Shown: in pieces, positions 27,720 through 37,696 of the stretch
How positions within the stretch are numbered: position 1 is the stretch's first letter
Layout: each line of letters starts with the position of its first letter
Assembly (NCBI GenBank): GCA_945902115.1
Contig: CAMDLY010000006.1
Span: 1 to 64,000 of the forward strand
Length of the DNA stretch: 64,000 nucleotides
Reading direction: 5' to 3'
DNA from: Lishizhenia tianjinensis
GTDB lineage: Bacteria > Bacteroidota > Bacteroidia > Flavobacteriales_D > Crocinitomicaceae
Program-made: the position numbers and the translations under genes
Notes under the pieces: model-generated
The model's database searches: none
Seen by the model: the letters and a program-made list of their open reading frames with translations, nothing else
Told to the model about the DNA's origin: nothing

Positions 27720-29597
27720 TTAATTTTTTTTAGTCTTCCTAACTAGTGGACCAAACTTAGCGGATTCACTGTATCTCTCGAACTCTGTGGCGATTTCTTC
27801 TCTTAGATTCGTTGGCATCGTAAAGAGGTAATCTTGTACTTCTATTGGATCGGATTTCCAAAAATAGAGTTCTTCTCTGTTGGGGACGATATTAGTTCTA
27901 TATAGGTAATGCCATTTTTGATTTAATATAGATATTCCAGTATTAAAGTTTGCATAGGAATTTGAATTGAAAGTGATGACATACCTGTCTTCTGGTAGAG
28001 GCTTAAGCAAACTATACCCAGTGTAATTTTTACTGTATTTTGAGAAGTCTTTATCACTTTCTAAGTCCAACAAGTCAAAAATTGTTGGAGTTACATCAAT
28101 ATTGGAAGATAGTAATGGCAGGTTACTTTTTAAGTTATTGAGTTCCTCACTTTTTAGCAATCCGTTGGGAACGTACATCATCATCGGTATATCAAGGGTC
28201 TCAATATAATTAGTTTCGAGGTGGCCAATATTTTTATGTTCATTGATAGCCTCAGAATGATCACTGACGCAGATGATAATCGTATTGGACATAAGATTCT
28301 CCTTTTCCATATGCGTTATCAACCTTTTAAGCAATTGATCTTGATAATACATTGCGTTGAAGTAATTATCCATTATTTTTTCGTCACCCCACTTCATGAA
28401 TTCTTCAGGGACTGTATAAGGATAATGCGTCGTGTTGTATTGGATTACTCCAAAAAAACGATCATTTTTAAATTCGCTTAATTTTTTACTGAGTTGCTCG
28501 GTAGCAAATTTATCATCCATTCCCAATTCATTAAATAAAGGATTTCCCGAAATTTCTTGGTGGTAATAATAATCAAGAGCTGACTTGTCGTAGAAATCAT
28601 CGAAGGCAAACATACTTAATTGATGTGAAGAAAGGAAAAATGTTTTGTAGTTAAGCGCTTTAGCATATTCCCAGATCAAGGGTTGACTAAACATAGTCTC
28701 TTTATCTTGATAAGGACCAATACCATTTAAAATCGCAGGAACCGCTAACATTGTAGAGGTAGCGATGGTTTTTGGTTCTAAAAATTTATAAAAATTGTCT
28801 TTGTACTTTTCCTCAAAAGAGTTTAAAAATGGAGTGGTTTTCAATTTTTTGTCGTACAACCCCATACTCCGCTTGCGAGCTGATTCAAAAATTACGACTA
28901 GTACATTAAAATCCTTTGGGATTTTCTTTGTTTTTATTTCAGGAATGGATCTTTCCTTTAGACCTCCGCCAGGTCGGGAATAGTCCGCAAAATCAAATGC
29001 CGCACGTTGTATGTTCATTGCGAAATTGACATCTGCAATCGCACACTGATCGAATTTAGGTTGAAAAAGACAGACTATTTCAAATATAATAAGCTGCACT
29101 ACACCGTAATAGGTTAAAAATTGAGCGTGTGATTTTGGCACATGATTTCGAACGAATTTTCTCAAGACCATCCCAATGATAACAATTCCACTGAGTAGTA
29201 TTAATAAGACAGTTGTGTTGAGCGTATATGTTGCCAAAGTCCATGCACTATAAGGCTCCTCACGAATAAATAAGAAGGTGTGGTAATTTGGAAAAATACC
29301 ATTCATCGACTCGAATTGAAAAGAACCGAAAAAAGAAAATAGCCAAAGTGGACCGATGCAAAAATAGATGAGGTAAAAAAGCCAAGTTTTATTGATTACA
29401 TAACGAAGTATGAGTAAAATGAAAACAAAATACCCGAATGATAGCGCTATTGATACAATATAGAAGGTAAATTGCCATCCATCAAACAATAGTAATTGGT
29501 TAAATCTATAGCTGATATCCAATAATATAAAGGCCATTGGGACTAAAAAAATCTTCCAATATCCCTTTATGCCGATCCAAGAAAAATATACCTTCAT
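27720..29597 (-). CDS. Membrane-anchored sulfatase-like transferase (LTA synthase / phosphoethanolamine transferase family)
   Basis: This 625-residue inner-membrane protein has about five N-terminal membrane segments (residues ~1-180) and a periplasmic alkaline-phosphatase-superfamily domain. The metal-site Glu is in VIFESARKRSMG, and the likely Thr nucleophile is in KTIATSTMLAVPAIL. The HYPYTVP segment and the CVSDHSEAINEH metal ligands follow. Family members transfer phosphoethanolamine or glycerol-phosphate from phospholipids to surface glycans or lipid A. The substrate here is unknown. It lies 48 bases downstream of the gldF-gldG-DUF4340-like genes and may be co-transcribed with them. Its stop is two bases from that of the convergent BNR gene. 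Confidence 0.83.
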   Translation of the reverse strand: MKVYFSWIGIKGYWKIFLVPMAFILLDISYRFNQLLLFDGWQFTFYIVSIALSFGYFVFILLILRYVINKTWLFYLIYFCIGPLWLFSFFGSFQFESMNGIFPNYHTFLFIREEPYSAWTLATYTLNTTVLLILLSGIVIIGMVLRKFVRNHVPKSHAQFLTYYGVVQLIIFEIVCLFQPKFDQCAIADVNFAMNIQRAAFDFADYSRPGGGLKERSIPEIKTKKIPKDFNVLVVIFESARKRSMGLYDKKLKTTPFLNSFEEKYKDNFYKFLEPKTIATSTMLAVPAILNGIGPYQDKETMFSQPLIWEYAKALNYKTFFLSSHQLSMFAFDDFYDKSALDYYYHQEISGNPLFNELGMDDKFATEQLSKKLSEFKNDRFFGVIQYNTTHYPYTVPEEFMKWGDEKIMDNYFNAMYYQDQLLKRLITHMEKENLMSNTIIICVSDHSEAINEHKNIGHLETNYIETLDIPMMMYVPNGLLKSEELNNLKSNLPLLSSNIDVTPTIFDLLDLESDKDFSKYSKNYTGYSLLKPLPEDRYVITFNSNSYANFNTGISILNQKWHYLYRTNIVPNREELYFWKSDPIEVQDYLFTMPTNLREEIATEFERYSESAKFGPLVRKTKKN

Positions 29598-29645
29598 CTA
29601 ATAATCTTATTCGGATTTATTGATAAAATGTTTCCTATGGATCCG

Positions 29646-30731
29646 TTATTTTATTTTATTTTTTTCAGAATTTATTTTTCCGATTTCCGATTTCGGAAAA
29701 TTAAGGCTCATCGCTGGAAAATATACATCACCAAGTATGAGGTGATTAAATACAAAATATTGACATTTAACTACTTGTTTATTTGGTAGCACACACCAAA
29801 ATTTGTTTAAGTCCATATTCACCAATTCGCCAAATTCATTTTCTTGCGGATTTTGGACTTGAATTCTATGCATTTTTAAAATCGTTGCAGTGCTTTTACC
29901 TCTTTCAGACAGAGACAATGTACAGAATGGAGGAGCTTTTAATAAACTATCACACTGTGCTTTGGATAGCTCGTAATTTGCTGATTCAAAATTGATTTTT
30001 TTATATTTTTGCAGGTATCGAATAACGTTTAAGGTGTCAAGTGTTTTAAGCGGTACTCCATTACTCGTCACACTGAAATTTGAACCGAAATTTTGAACGG
30101 AGAAATCTCTGTAAGGTTCTTGAGTAAAGGTGATTTCTACTTTGGAAATTTTTTCAGATTCTACATTGAAAATTTCTGTACATAACCACTTTCGAGAATC
30201 TGCAAAAAAACGAGGTTCTATAATTCCGTAAATACCCCTAATAGACATAATAACGGGTTTGTTATTTTTTTTCTTATCCGGCCCCTCCAACACCATAATT
30301 TGTCCATTATGGTCTTGTGCATTCGGACCAATATACCACCGCTTTGAAAAGTTACCATTTTGATAGAAATCAACTTTGATGTGATTGGTCATCATTAATT
30401 CAAGGAATTTTTTTTCAGCTTTTTCATTCAGATATGCCTTAAATTGAATTTTTGCAGCTGCCTCAAGAATATTGTGGACACCTTCTTTGTTGACACATTG
30501 ACCATTTTTATCAACCCACATACCATTTGATTTATTAAGTTCAAAGTTATTTGAATAGGCATCCGTAATGATAATTTTATCAATTGAATTAGTGTCTTCA
30601 ATCGCAAAGGACATCGCATCGAAAATCCTTTCCTCTTTGGGTTTCAATAAACGCAATACAAAAAAAGCTAAGACACCTATAGAAACTATGCCTGTGCAAA
30701 TAATAATGATTCTTTTAATTCGTCTTGACAT
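29646..30731 (-). CDS. DUF4340-like single-pass membrane protein downstream of gldG
   Basis: This 361-residue protein has an N-terminal membrane anchor (about residues 7-26) and a large extracytoplasmic part of short repeated beta units (for example IDKIIITDAYSNNFELNK and ISKVEITFTQEPYRDFSV). That pattern, immediately behind a GldG-type gene, fits the DUF4340 family, which often accompanies GldFG-like ABC exporters. The family call is from pattern and context. Only two bases separate it from gldG. The C-terminus ends in a Lys/Asn-rich tail. Confidence 0.65.
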   Translation of the reverse strand: MSRRIKRIIIICTGIVSIGVLAFFVLRLLKPKEERIFDAMSFAIEDTNSIDKIIITDAYSNNFELNKSNGMWVDKNGQCVNKEGVHNILEAAAKIQFKAYLNEKAEKKFLELMMTNHIKVDFYQNGNFSKRWYIGPNAQDHNGQIMVLEGPDKKKNNKPVIMSIRGIYGIIEPRFFADSRKWLCTEIFNVESEKISKVEITFTQEPYRDFSVQNFGSNFSVTSNGVPLKTLDTLNVIRYLQKYKKINFESANYELSKAQCDSLLKAPPFCTLSLSERGKSTATILKMHRIQVQNPQENEFGELVNMDLNKFWCVLPNKQVVKCQYFVFNHLILGDVYFPAMSLNFPKSEIGKINSEKNKIK

Positions 30732-30733
30732 AG

Positions 30734-32557
30734 TTAATTTCGTGTGTATTTTCTTCTGCGATAAAGGGTAATAACGAGTCCAAAGACACTTATTAGTGCT
30801 ATAGGTAAACCAATATTTAGAAAGGTATAATAGTTTTTTGTTTCTGCTATCTTATCCCGGTCCAACTCTTTGATTTGAATTTTTCGCGTGCGTAATTCAA
30901 ATATAGCGTTGTCGTCCAACATATAATCTACTAAATTTTGAATGAATGCTGCGTTATCAATTGGAAAAAGCATATTGAAATTTGCCAAGTGCCGATCAAG
31001 AATTAAGTCATCTTTTCCGATGGGTCTATATCTCGTAATTCCGTCTGAGTACCTCATTGAATCGATTGAATTAGCCAAGAAGGTCCCGTTTCCAACAGCA
31101 ACTATTTTCCCTGGTTTAACACTGTTCGGGGTGAATTTTGCATCAGGGTTAGCAGAAAATGTTGGATCTAGCTTATCGATAAAATGACTTGTGAAGGTTC
31201 CGGAAACTTCTGCTGCAAGGGTAAGTCGATTCACTTCGCTTTCTGGTTGATCATTCATTTTTAAAGGCTCACCAAAATTTTTGTGGTCAACATAGGTAAT
31301 AAGTGGCGCTTGTCTTGTAGGTAAAGAATTGGACGAACTTGTGAGAATCACTTTAAAATTGGAGGAAGATTTATTCGAGGAGCTAATTTCATTCACGAAT
31401 TTTAGCGAAATACGGTTGAGGTTTTTTGCTATCGGGTTGTCCTCAGCTGGAGTCGGCATTACATGGTGGAGAAAAGGAAAAGTGGCTTTATTCGTGGCTT
31501 GTCGCATTTTGGAAAGCCTATTATCAATGATATGATCTAAACAATTAGCATCCATAACAAGATGTTCATTTATTTTTAGTCCATAGTCAAATAGCATATT
31601 CTCTAATCCAATATTTTTTCTCATCGTATGGGTACCCAAATTGATTTCTAATGAATCAGTTGGAATATCGAGCGTATTCATAAAGACCATCAACTTCCCA
31701 CCTTTCATCACGAATTGATCAATAACATACAAATCTTTTTGTGAAAATGGTTTTTTGGGATCAGCAATAATGAGGGCCTCGAACTCGTCTAATTTATTAA
31801 GGCTATCGTTGATACTCACCTCATTCATGTAATAAAAATTCTTTAAAAGTAATTTTGCTGCTTTAGTCTCTTCAGGTTTTAATTCGCCATGACCTTGTAA
31901 AAAGCCAATGCGTTTTTTCTTTTTTAGAATGAGTTCGTGTATTCCTGCTGCTAAAAAGTATTCAATATCATTGAATGAATTATCAACTGCCCCTCTTATC
32001 ATTTCAAGACTGGTTAAACCGCCGGGTTTCGGAGGTATAAATTGCACATAGGTTTCCTTGGTAACACCATTTTGATTGTAAGAAAGCTTTGCGCCAGGCC
32101 AAATTCGCAATACATTTAATACTCCTTTATTATCTTTGTAATTGATTTCAACCGGTTTAACCCCTTTTCCTTCGTTAAAAATTTCAAGTTCTAAATCGTT
32201 TGGTTTTCCATTACCATCACTTTTAGGATTTATGAATTTAAAGTCAACTTTAGCATTTGAAAATTCTTTAAAGTTCTGAAGTTTCTCGTGAATCAGTTCT
32301 TTAAAAGAACGCAATTCTGCAGGTAGTTCACCGTCTAGATATACCTCAATAAAGACCTTACCTTCAATATCTTTTAATTTATTTAGAAAATTTTGGGCAG
32401 GCTCAGATAACGAATATCGTTTATCATCAGTCATGTCAATTTTGGTGTCGGAGAAATTCGCCAAAATATTGACCAAGATTACACCAATTACCAAAATAAT
32501 AAAAATGGAACTACCATATAACCATTTCACTAAAAATGTGGGAATCTTAATTCTCAT
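30734..32557 (-). CDS. gldG: Gliding motility-associated ABC transporter substrate-binding protein GldG
   Basis: This 607-residue protein has an N-terminal membrane segment (about residues 14-33) and a C-terminal one (about 578-598) around a large periplasmic domain. The features match GldG: the DKRYSLSEPAQNFL segment after the first helix, the redox-fold-like VYLDGELPAELRSFKELIHEKL, and RKKRIGFLQGHGE. It is thought to form a transporter with GldF and the ATPase GldA, needed for gliding in Flavobacterium. It overlaps gldF by four bases. No gldA-like gene is nearby. Confidence 0.88.
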   Translation of the reverse strand: MRIKIPTFLVKWLYGSSIFIILVIGVILVNILANFSDTKIDMTDDKRYSLSEPAQNFLNKLKDIEGKVFIEVYLDGELPAELRSFKELIHEKLQNFKEFSNAKVDFKFINPKSDGNGKPNDLELEIFNEGKGVKPVEINYKDNKGVLNVLRIWPGAKLSYNQNGVTKETYVQFIPPKPGGLTSLEMIRGAVDNSFNDIEYFLAAGIHELILKKKKRIGFLQGHGELKPEETKAAKLLLKNFYYMNEVSINDSLNKLDEFEALIIADPKKPFSQKDLYVIDQFVMKGGKLMVFMNTLDIPTDSLEINLGTHTMRKNIGLENMLFDYGLKINEHLVMDANCLDHIIDNRLSKMRQATNKATFPFLHHVMPTPAEDNPIAKNLNRISLKFVNEISSSNKSSSNFKVILTSSSNSLPTRQAPLITYVDHKNFGEPLKMNDQPESEVNRLTLAAEVSGTFTSHFIDKLDPTFSANPDAKFTPNSVKPGKIVAVGNGTFLANSIDSMRYSDGITRYRPIGKDDLILDRHLANFNMLFPIDNAAFIQNLVDYMLDDNAIFELRTRKIQIKELDRDKIAETKNYYTFLNIGLPIALISVFGLVITLYRRRKYTRN

Positions 32558-33285
32558 GATTTACTGACTTTCAGTGTGTACAAAGAAGAATATAAAAATA
32601 TGACAATCAATGACAGGAAGTATACTATATCACGCAGGTAAAGAACTCCTTTGCCTATCTTTTCGTAATGAGATGTCATACCCATATATTTGATAACGTA
32701 ATCATAGGACTTAAATGTCCCCCACGTCCCCAAGCGTTCGAATCCATCATAGAAAAACCAGCATAGAAACATCGCTAAAATGAATGAAATGATTTGACTA
32801 TTCGTAAGTGTACTGGCAAATATACCAATAGCTACGAAGACTGATCCTATTAAGATTAACCCTAAATATGAAGTAAATGTTGCTCCAGAATCAATGGATC
32901 CTACTGGCTTTCCAAGTTGGTAGATAGTTAAGTAATATACAACCGTTGGAAGTATGGCAATAATTAATAAAACCACTCCTGCGAAGTATTTTGCCAACAC
33001 GATTTTTATCTCCGAAATTGGCTTTGTGGCAAGTAGCTCGATCGTTCCAGTTCGTTTTTCTTCCGCAAATGAGCGCATAGTAATAGCAGGAATCAACATT
33101 AAGAATATCCATGGGGACAGACCGAAAAATGGAATCAAGTCGGCTTCGAAATTGTAAAATAAATTTGTTTGATTATCTAATACGAAGTGAAAAAGCCCTG
33201 AACTTACTAAATAGATTATGATGAAGACATAACCAATTAATGAATTTAGGAAACTGTTGATTTCTTTAAAAAATAATGCCCTCAT
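32554..33285 (-). CDS. gldF: ABC transporter permease subunit GldF
   Basis: This 243-residue polytopic membrane protein has about six hydrophobic segments. Its motifs are typical of ABC-2 permeases of the GldF/NosY type: an N-terminal FKEINSFLNSLIGYVF amphipathic entry, and the cytoplasmic loop PAITMRSFAEEKRTGTIELL with its SFAEEKR-GT signature. It is the first gene of the gldF-gldG-DUF4340-like operon, with a TAATTTTG box just upstream. Confidence 0.88.
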   Translation of the reverse strand: MRALFFKEINSFLNSLIGYVFIIIYLVSSGLFHFVLDNQTNLFYNFEADLIPFFGLSPWIFLMLIPAITMRSFAEEKRTGTIELLATKPISEIKIVLAKYFAGVVLLIIAILPTVVYYLTIYQLGKPVGSIDSGATFTSYLGLILIGSVFVAIGIFASTLTNSQIISFILAMFLCWFFYDGFERLGTWGTFKSYDYVIKYMGMTSHYEKIGKGVLYLRDIVYFLSLIVIFLYSSLYTLKVSKS

Positions 33286-33301
33286 ATTTCTAGTAAACGT
33301 T

Positions 33302-33309
33302 CAAAATTA
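33302..33309 (-). promoter_or_regulatory. Candidate -7 box upstream of gldF
   Basis: TAATTTTG on the reverse strand, 16 bases before the gldF ATG, matches TAnnTTTG. No well-spaced TTG element is visible, so this is a weaker call. Confidence 0.4.
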
Positions 33310-33371
33310 ATCACTTTGTTGGTTCAGTAGTTAAAAATTTATCAGCGCATTTATGTTTATTAGTTACAAAT

Positions 33372-33400
33372 AAAAAAGGGCCTCTAAAAAGAGACCCTTT
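33372..33400 (-). terminator. Rho-independent terminator of the cold-shock gene
   Basis: On the reverse strand, an 11-bp stem with one G-T pair (AAAGGGTCTCT ... AGAGGCCCTTT) is followed by more T. It lies 23 bases after the cold-shock gene stop. Confidence 0.85.
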
Positions 33401-33423
33401 AATGAAAGATTTAAAATAAAAAT

Positions 33424-33615
33424 TTATGCTTTTTTTACATTAACCGCATTCAAACCTCGACGACCTTCTTGAAGATCAAATTCTACTTCATCTTCTTGAC
33501 GAATTTTGTCAATTAATCCGGTTACATGTACAAAGTATTCTTTGTCTGTTCCCTCTTCTACAACAAATCCAAAACCTTTTGCTTCGTTGAAGAATTTTAC
33601 TGTTCCTTTACTCAT
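33424..33615 (-). CDS. Cold-shock domain protein (CspA family)
   Basis: This 63-residue single-domain RNA chaperone carries both nucleic-acid-binding motifs of the cold-shock fold: KGFGFV (RNP1) and a degenerate RNP2, EYFVHV. Length and composition fit the family, which melts mRNA structure. It is a monocistronic unit with its own well-formed promoter and terminator. Whether it responds to cold cannot be told from the sequence. Confidence 0.94.
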   Translation of the reverse strand: MSKGTVKFFNEAKGFGFVVEEGTDKEYFVHVTGLIDKIRQEDEVEFDLQEGRRGLNAVNVKKA

Positions 33616-33637
33616 TTTAATATAATTATAATTTCAG

Positions 33638-33668
33638 CAAATTTATACGTTTTTTTTAGGCTTTACAA
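33638..33668 (-). promoter_or_regulatory. Bacteroidota-type promoter of the cold-shock gene
   Basis: On the reverse strand TTG (33666-33668), a 20-base spacer and TAAATTTG (33638-33645) match the consensus. The leader would be about 17 bases, so there is no long 5' untranslated region of the CspA thermosensor kind. Confidence 0.75.
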
Positions 33669-33685
33669 ATTTTAGCACGATTATT

Positions 33686-33982
33686 TTAAAATCCACTGAA
33701 ATACTCATTAACAGACCATGCCTCTGCTTTAACTCTAAACCACGGCTTTATCATCTGCCATAAGCCCTGAAAAAAAGCTGAATTTCGGTAAATAAGTAAA
33801 GCTTCCTCATCTTCCCATTGGCTGTAAGTCAATACTATACAAGGGTCTTTGCTGTCCTGAAGTAATTTCATCCCTTGACAGCCAGGAAATTGATTTACCT
33901 GCCATTTCACTGATTCAAAATGTTGCAAGAAAGCCTCAATTTTATCTTCTTGAAATTCCAATTTTACAATCCGAATAATCAT
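33686..33982 (-). CDS. Antibiotic biosynthesis monooxygenase (ABM) domain protein
   Basis: This 98-residue dimeric alpha/beta-barrel (ferredoxin-like) protein has a typical opening strand (MIIRIVKLEFQ). A WQVNQFPGCQGMKLLQD hairpin follows, then a YSQWEDEEALLIYRNSAFF segment. These are diagnostic for the ABM family, which includes quinol monooxygenases and haem-degrading enzymes. The haem-ligand residues of the latter are not evident. It ends one base before the SAM hydrolase gene stop and is probably co-transcribed downstream of it. Confidence 0.82.
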   Translation of the reverse strand: MIIRIVKLEFQEDKIEAFLQHFESVKWQVNQFPGCQGMKLLQDSKDPCIVLTYSQWEDEEALLIYRNSAFFQGLWQMIKPWFRVKAEAWSVNEYFSGF

Positions 33983-33983
33983 A

Positions 33984-34835
33984 CTAAAATAGAGAATGGA
34001 TGTCTTTCGCTGATCCTGGGGGGTGAAATTCTATTGTAATAACATTTCCAACACGGACTCCAAACAGGTTATTAGCTCCTCCTGTGCTACCATTTGCGCC
34101 TTTATTGATGGCAATTTCTAATAAATCGCTACTGTTGAATATAGCCACTTTTTCACCCATTGCAACGTCATTGTAGGTTTTTGAGATGGTATCTATGAAA
34201 TACGTCTTATTTACGTAAAATATGGTAAAAGGGGTATTAGGTCCGAATCTGTCAAAGTCTTTTTTTGAGATGTTCGTAATGATATTTCCGTAGGCATCAA
34301 TATGCACAACATTACCGAGCATGCGGTTATGCTCAATTGTTGGTTTTTGAATAAATGCTTTCTTGAAAGTATACGATTCAACGCATATTTCGGATAAATC
34401 TATCTTATTGCTTACCATAGCAGCTAAAGGGATGAACGTATTCTTCGTTGGAAATTTGTGGTAGTCTTCAATTGCGGTTGGCTTTTCCAACTTGTATAAT
34501 TTTTCGGGTACATCATCTTCTAAAAACGTTCCGAAAAAACCGTTATCGTTAGATATAAAATATTGGTCTTTGAATAACATTACCATAGGAAAACTTGGAT
34601 TTGTTTCACTGAAAACAGGTTCAGAGTCAACTCCAATAATGTGAATGGTTCCAGCAGGAAATGTATGATAACAGCATTTCAATTGAAAAACAGCCTCGGC
34701 GACATTAAAGGGTTTAATAGAATGAGAAATGTCTATAATATTGGCAGAGGGGATTTGATTTAAAATGGCTCCCTTAGTTGCTGCAACATAGTAATCTTGC
34801 AGTCCAAAATCTGTTGTTAAAGTGATGATTTGCAT
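33984..34835 (-). CDS. SAM hydrolase / SAM hydroxide adenosyltransferase (DUF62 family)
   Basis: This 283-residue protein is of the fluorinase/DUF62 fold, which converts S-adenosylmethionine and water to adenosine and methionine. Visible are the opening TLTTDFGLQDYYVAATKGAI, the IIDISHSIKPFNVAEA substrate segment, and the GNVVHIDAYGNIITNI region that marks the start of the C-terminal domain. Length matches non-halogenating members. The biological role of the family is still uncertain. It is the first gene of a two-gene reverse operon with an ABM protein. Confidence 0.9.
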   Translation of the reverse strand: MQIITLTTDFGLQDYYVAATKGAILNQIPSANIIDISHSIKPFNVAEAVFQLKCCYHTFPAGTIHIIGVDSEPVFSETNPSFPMVMLFKDQYFISNDNGFFGTFLEDDVPEKLYKLEKPTAIEDYHKFPTKNTFIPLAAMVSNKIDLSEICVESYTFKKAFIQKPTIEHNRMLGNVVHIDAYGNIITNISKKDFDRFGPNTPFTIFYVNKTYFIDTISKTYNDVAMGEKVAIFNSSDLLEIAINKGANGSTGGANNLFGVRVGNVITIEFHPPGSAKDIHSLF

Positions 34836-34876
34836 GTCAAATCAAGGCTTGAATGGCATTTAATTTATACTTTTAC

Positions 34877-34884
34877 CAAAAGTA
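34877..34884 (-). promoter_or_regulatory. Candidate -7 box of the SAM hydrolase operon
   Basis: TACTTTTG on the reverse strand, 41 bases before the SAM hydrolase ATG, matches TAnnTTTG. A clear TTG partner at the normal distance is not seen. Confidence 0.4.
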
Positions 34885-34929
34885 ATGTAAATCGAGCATT
34901 TCGAGCGAAACTTATAGTAAAATTTATTT

Positions 34930-35916
34930 GTGACGGGTAGTAGAAATATTGAAATTCAGGGGATTAATCCCGCTGAGCTGTTTGGAGTAAATGATGTTAA
35001 TTTTAGGCATCTTAAGACACTTTTTCCTAAGTTGAAGGTTACCGCAAGGGGACATTTGGTATCTATCAGCGGTGATGAAGAGCTTATGGATGAATTTGAA
35101 CGAAAGTTCAATCTTATTCTTCAGCATTTTCACAAGTATAATTCTATTTCTGAAAATAATATCGATAATTTGATGCTTAGCGATGGAAGTTCGTTATTGA
35201 GCACAGACGATGGCTCAGAAACTATTGTTCACGGAAATGCTGGAACGAAAATCAAGGCGCGCACCGTTAATCAAAAAAAACTAGTTCAGTCTATTAATGA
35301 AAACGATATGGTTTTTGCCGTCGGGCCAGCAGGGACGGGAAAGACTTACACCGCAGTTGCATTAGCTGTTAGAGCCCTCAAAGCAAAGGAGGTAAAGCGA
35401 ATTGTATTAACGAGGCCAGCCGTTGAGGCGGGTGAAAATCTCGGGTTTCTACCAGGCGATTTGAAAGAAAAGCTCGATCCCTATTTAATGCCTCTCTACG
35501 ATGCATTGCGGGATATGATACCTCCAGAGAAATTGGGAGACATGATAGAATTTGGCATTATTGAAATTGCGCCATTGGCATTTATGCGTGGCCGAACACT
35601 TGATAAGGCTTTTGTAATTTTGGATGAAGCGCAGAATACCACGACTATGCAAATGAAAATGTTTTTAACACGAATGGGTATGACGGCTCGGTTTGTCATT
35701 ACCGGGGATATGTCTCAAGTTGACCTACCTCATCGTCAGCGATCAGGATTATCCTATGCGTTGGATGTATTAAAAGACGTTGAAGGTATTGGAGTAGTCA
35801 GGTTTGGTCAAAGTGATATCATTCGCCATCGCTTGGTGAAACGTATCGTGGCGGCATTTGACGTCGCTGAAGCAGAGGAACGGAAAAACGAATCGAAAAA
35901 AGTGATAAATAGATGA
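34930..35916 (+). CDS. phoH: PhoH family ATPase
   Basis: This 328-residue P-loop ATPase of the PhoH/YbeZ type is linked to RNA metabolism and ribosome maturation. An N-terminal KH-like stretch precedes the ATPase. Walker A is [11 protein letters not shown] (about residue 135), followed by [19 protein letters not shown] and Walker [10 protein letters not shown]. The only possible start after the upstream in-frame stop is GTG 34930, which gives a family-like N-terminus ([14 protein letters not shown]). It overlaps purC by four bases. Confidence 0.93.
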   Translation: MTGSRNIEIQGINPAELFGVNDVNFRHLKTLFPKLKVTARGHLVSISGDEELMDEFERKFNLILQHFHKYNSISENNIDNLMLSDGSSLLSTDDGSETIVHGNAGTKIKARTVNQKKLVQSINENDMVFAVGPAGTGKTYTAVALAVRALKAKEVKRIVLTRPAVEAGENLGFLPGDLKEKLDPYLMPLYDALRDMIPPEKLGDMIEFGIIEIAPLAFMRGRTLDKAFVILDEAQNTTTMQMKMFLTRMGMTARFVITGDMSQVDLPHRQRSGLSYALDVLKDVEGIGVVRFGQSDIIRHRLVKRIVAAFDVAEAEERKNESKKVINR

Positions 35917-36869
35917 AAGCAATTACGAATATTGAATTCATTTTCCCTGGTCAGACAAAAACATACCATGGTAAGGTCAGAGATGTGTATACCTTGGAAA
36001 ATGGATTGTTGGTGATGGTGGCATCAGATAGAATTTCTGCATTTGACCACATTTTACCCAAAGGGATTCCTTACAAAGGACAAGTACTAAATCAAGTGGC
36101 AACTTATTTTTTACAAGCTACTCGAGATATTTGTCCTAATTGGTTAATTGCCACACCTGATCCATCTGTGGCTATCGGATTGGCTTGTGAACCGATACGT
36201 GTGGAGATGGTTATTCGCGGATATTTAGCTGGTCACGCTGCGCGTGAATACAAGGCGGGAAAGCGCACCCTTTGTGGTGTTTCGATGCCTGAGGGATTGA
36301 AGGAAAATGATAGGTTCCCTACGCCAATAATAACTCCTGCCACTAAAGCCGATGAAGGACACGACGAGGATATCTCACGAGAAGATATTTTGTCCAATGG
36401 AGTCGTGCCTAAAGAGATTTACGAGACCATGGAAAGATATACCCGCGAACTTTTTCAACGAGGATCTGATATGGCAGCAGAAAGAGGATTGATTTTGGTC
36501 GATACCAAATACGAGTTTGGTATTAGAAACGGGGAAGTAATTCTAATTGATGAAATCCATACGCCAGATTCTTCGCGCTATTTTTATTTAGAAGGATATG
36601 AAAAACGTCAGGAGCAAGGTGAACCACAAAAACAACTTTCGAAAGAATTCGTTCGCCAATGGTTAATTGAAAATGGATTCCAAGGTTTGATAGGGCAGGA
36701 AATGCCTTTTATGCCCGATGAATTTGTAAACACAATAACAGCGCGGTATATCGAACTGTATGAGAAAATTACCGGTAATATTTTCGTTAAAAGCGATCTA
36801 GCCAACATACCGGAGCGTATTCAACGAAATGTAACCGCTTACCTTTCGGAAAAGTTAGAATCAAATTAA
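35913..36869 (+). CDS. purC: Phosphoribosylaminoimidazole-succinocarboxamide synthase
   Basis: This 318-residue SAICAR synthase joins aspartate to CAIR in purine synthesis. The length fits the longer, yeast-like subgroup. Motifs include [28 protein letters not shown], the [12 protein letters not shown] loop, and LVDTKYEFG followed by [14 protein letters not shown]. Its start overlaps phoH, and panB follows 11 bases later. Confidence 0.96.
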   Translation: MKAITNIEFIFPGQTKTYHGKVRDVYTLENGLLVMVASDRISAFDHILPKGIPYKGQVLNQVATYFLQATRDICPNWLIATPDPSVAIGLACEPIRVEMVIRGYLAGHAAREYKAGKRTLCGVSMPEGLKENDRFPTPIITPATKADEGHDEDISREDILSNGVVPKEIYETMERYTRELFQRGSDMAAERGLILVDTKYEFGIRNGEVILIDEIHTPDSSRYFYLEGYEKRQEQGEPQKQLSKEFVRQWLIENGFQGLIGQEMPFMPDEFVNTITARYIELYEKITGNIFVKSDLANIPERIQRNVTAYLSEKLESN

Positions 36870-36880
36870 CTGAAAATACC

Positions 36881-37696
36881 ATGTCAATACACAAACAAGT
36901 TAAAAAAGTTACGACACATACACTCCATGAAATGAAACAAGCAGGAGAAAAAATCTCCATGCTTACAGGGTATGATTTCTCGATGGCAAAAATTATTGAT
37001 GCTGCCGGTGTTGATGTTATTTTGGTGGGCGACTCAGCTTCTAACGTCATGGCTGGGCATGAAACCACCTTGCCAATTACTTTGGATCAAATGATCTACC
37101 ACGCCTCATCAGTAGTGCGTGCGGTTGACCGAGCATTGGTCGTAGTGGACATGCCTTTCGGTTCTTATCAAGGTAATTCCAAAGAAGCCTTGTCAAGCGC
37201 AATTCGTATAATGAAAGAGTCAGGCAGCCATGCTGTGAAAATGGAAGGTGGTCAGGAAATATTAGAATCCATAAAGCGAATCCTAACAGCGGGAATACCC
37301 GTAATGGGTCATTTGGGATTGACACCTCAATCGATCTATAAATTTGGTACTTACGTGGTACGCGCAAAAGAGGAAGAAGAAGCAAGTAGGCTTTTGGAGG
37401 ATGCAAAAGCCTTAGAGGAAGCTGGTTGTTTTGCTATTGTTGTAGAAAAAATACCTTCAAAATTGGCCGAAAAAGTGGCGAAACAAGTGAAGATTCCAAT
37501 CATAGGAATTGGCGCAGGAAACGGTGTAGATGGCCAGGTATTAGTGGTGCATGATATGTTGGGAATCAATAACGAATTCAGTCCACGGTTTTTGAGAAAA
37601 TACAATAATTTATACGATCAGATGTTGCACTCTTTTCAGCGTTACATTACCGACGTCAGGTCTGGGGACTTTCCAAATTCTACAGAACAATATTGA
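36881..37696 (+). CDS. panB: 3-methyl-2-oxobutanoate hydroxymethyltransferase
   Basis: This 271-residue TIM-barrel enzyme makes ketopantoate, the first step of pantothenate synthesis. The family marker [20 protein letters not shown] is present with its magnesium-binding Asp. GHLGLTPQS and the catalytic Glu of IVVEKIP are also visible, as is [15 protein letters not shown]. The stop overlaps the ATG of the following ABC-transporter lipoprotein by one base. No other pantothenate gene is in the window. Confidence 0.96.
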   Translation: MSIHKQVKKVTTHTLHEMKQAGEKISMLTGYDFSMAKIIDAAGVDVILVGDSASNVMAGHETTLPITLDQMIYHASSVVRAVDRALVVVDMPFGSYQGNSKEALSSAIRIMKESGSHAVKMEGGQEILESIKRILTAGIPVMGHLGLTPQSIYKFGTYVVRAKEEEEASRLLEDAKALEEAGCFAIVVEKIPSKLAEKVAKQVKIPIIGIGAGNGVDGQVLVVHDMLGINNEFSPRFLRKYNNLYDQMLHSFQRYITDVRSGDFPNSTEQY

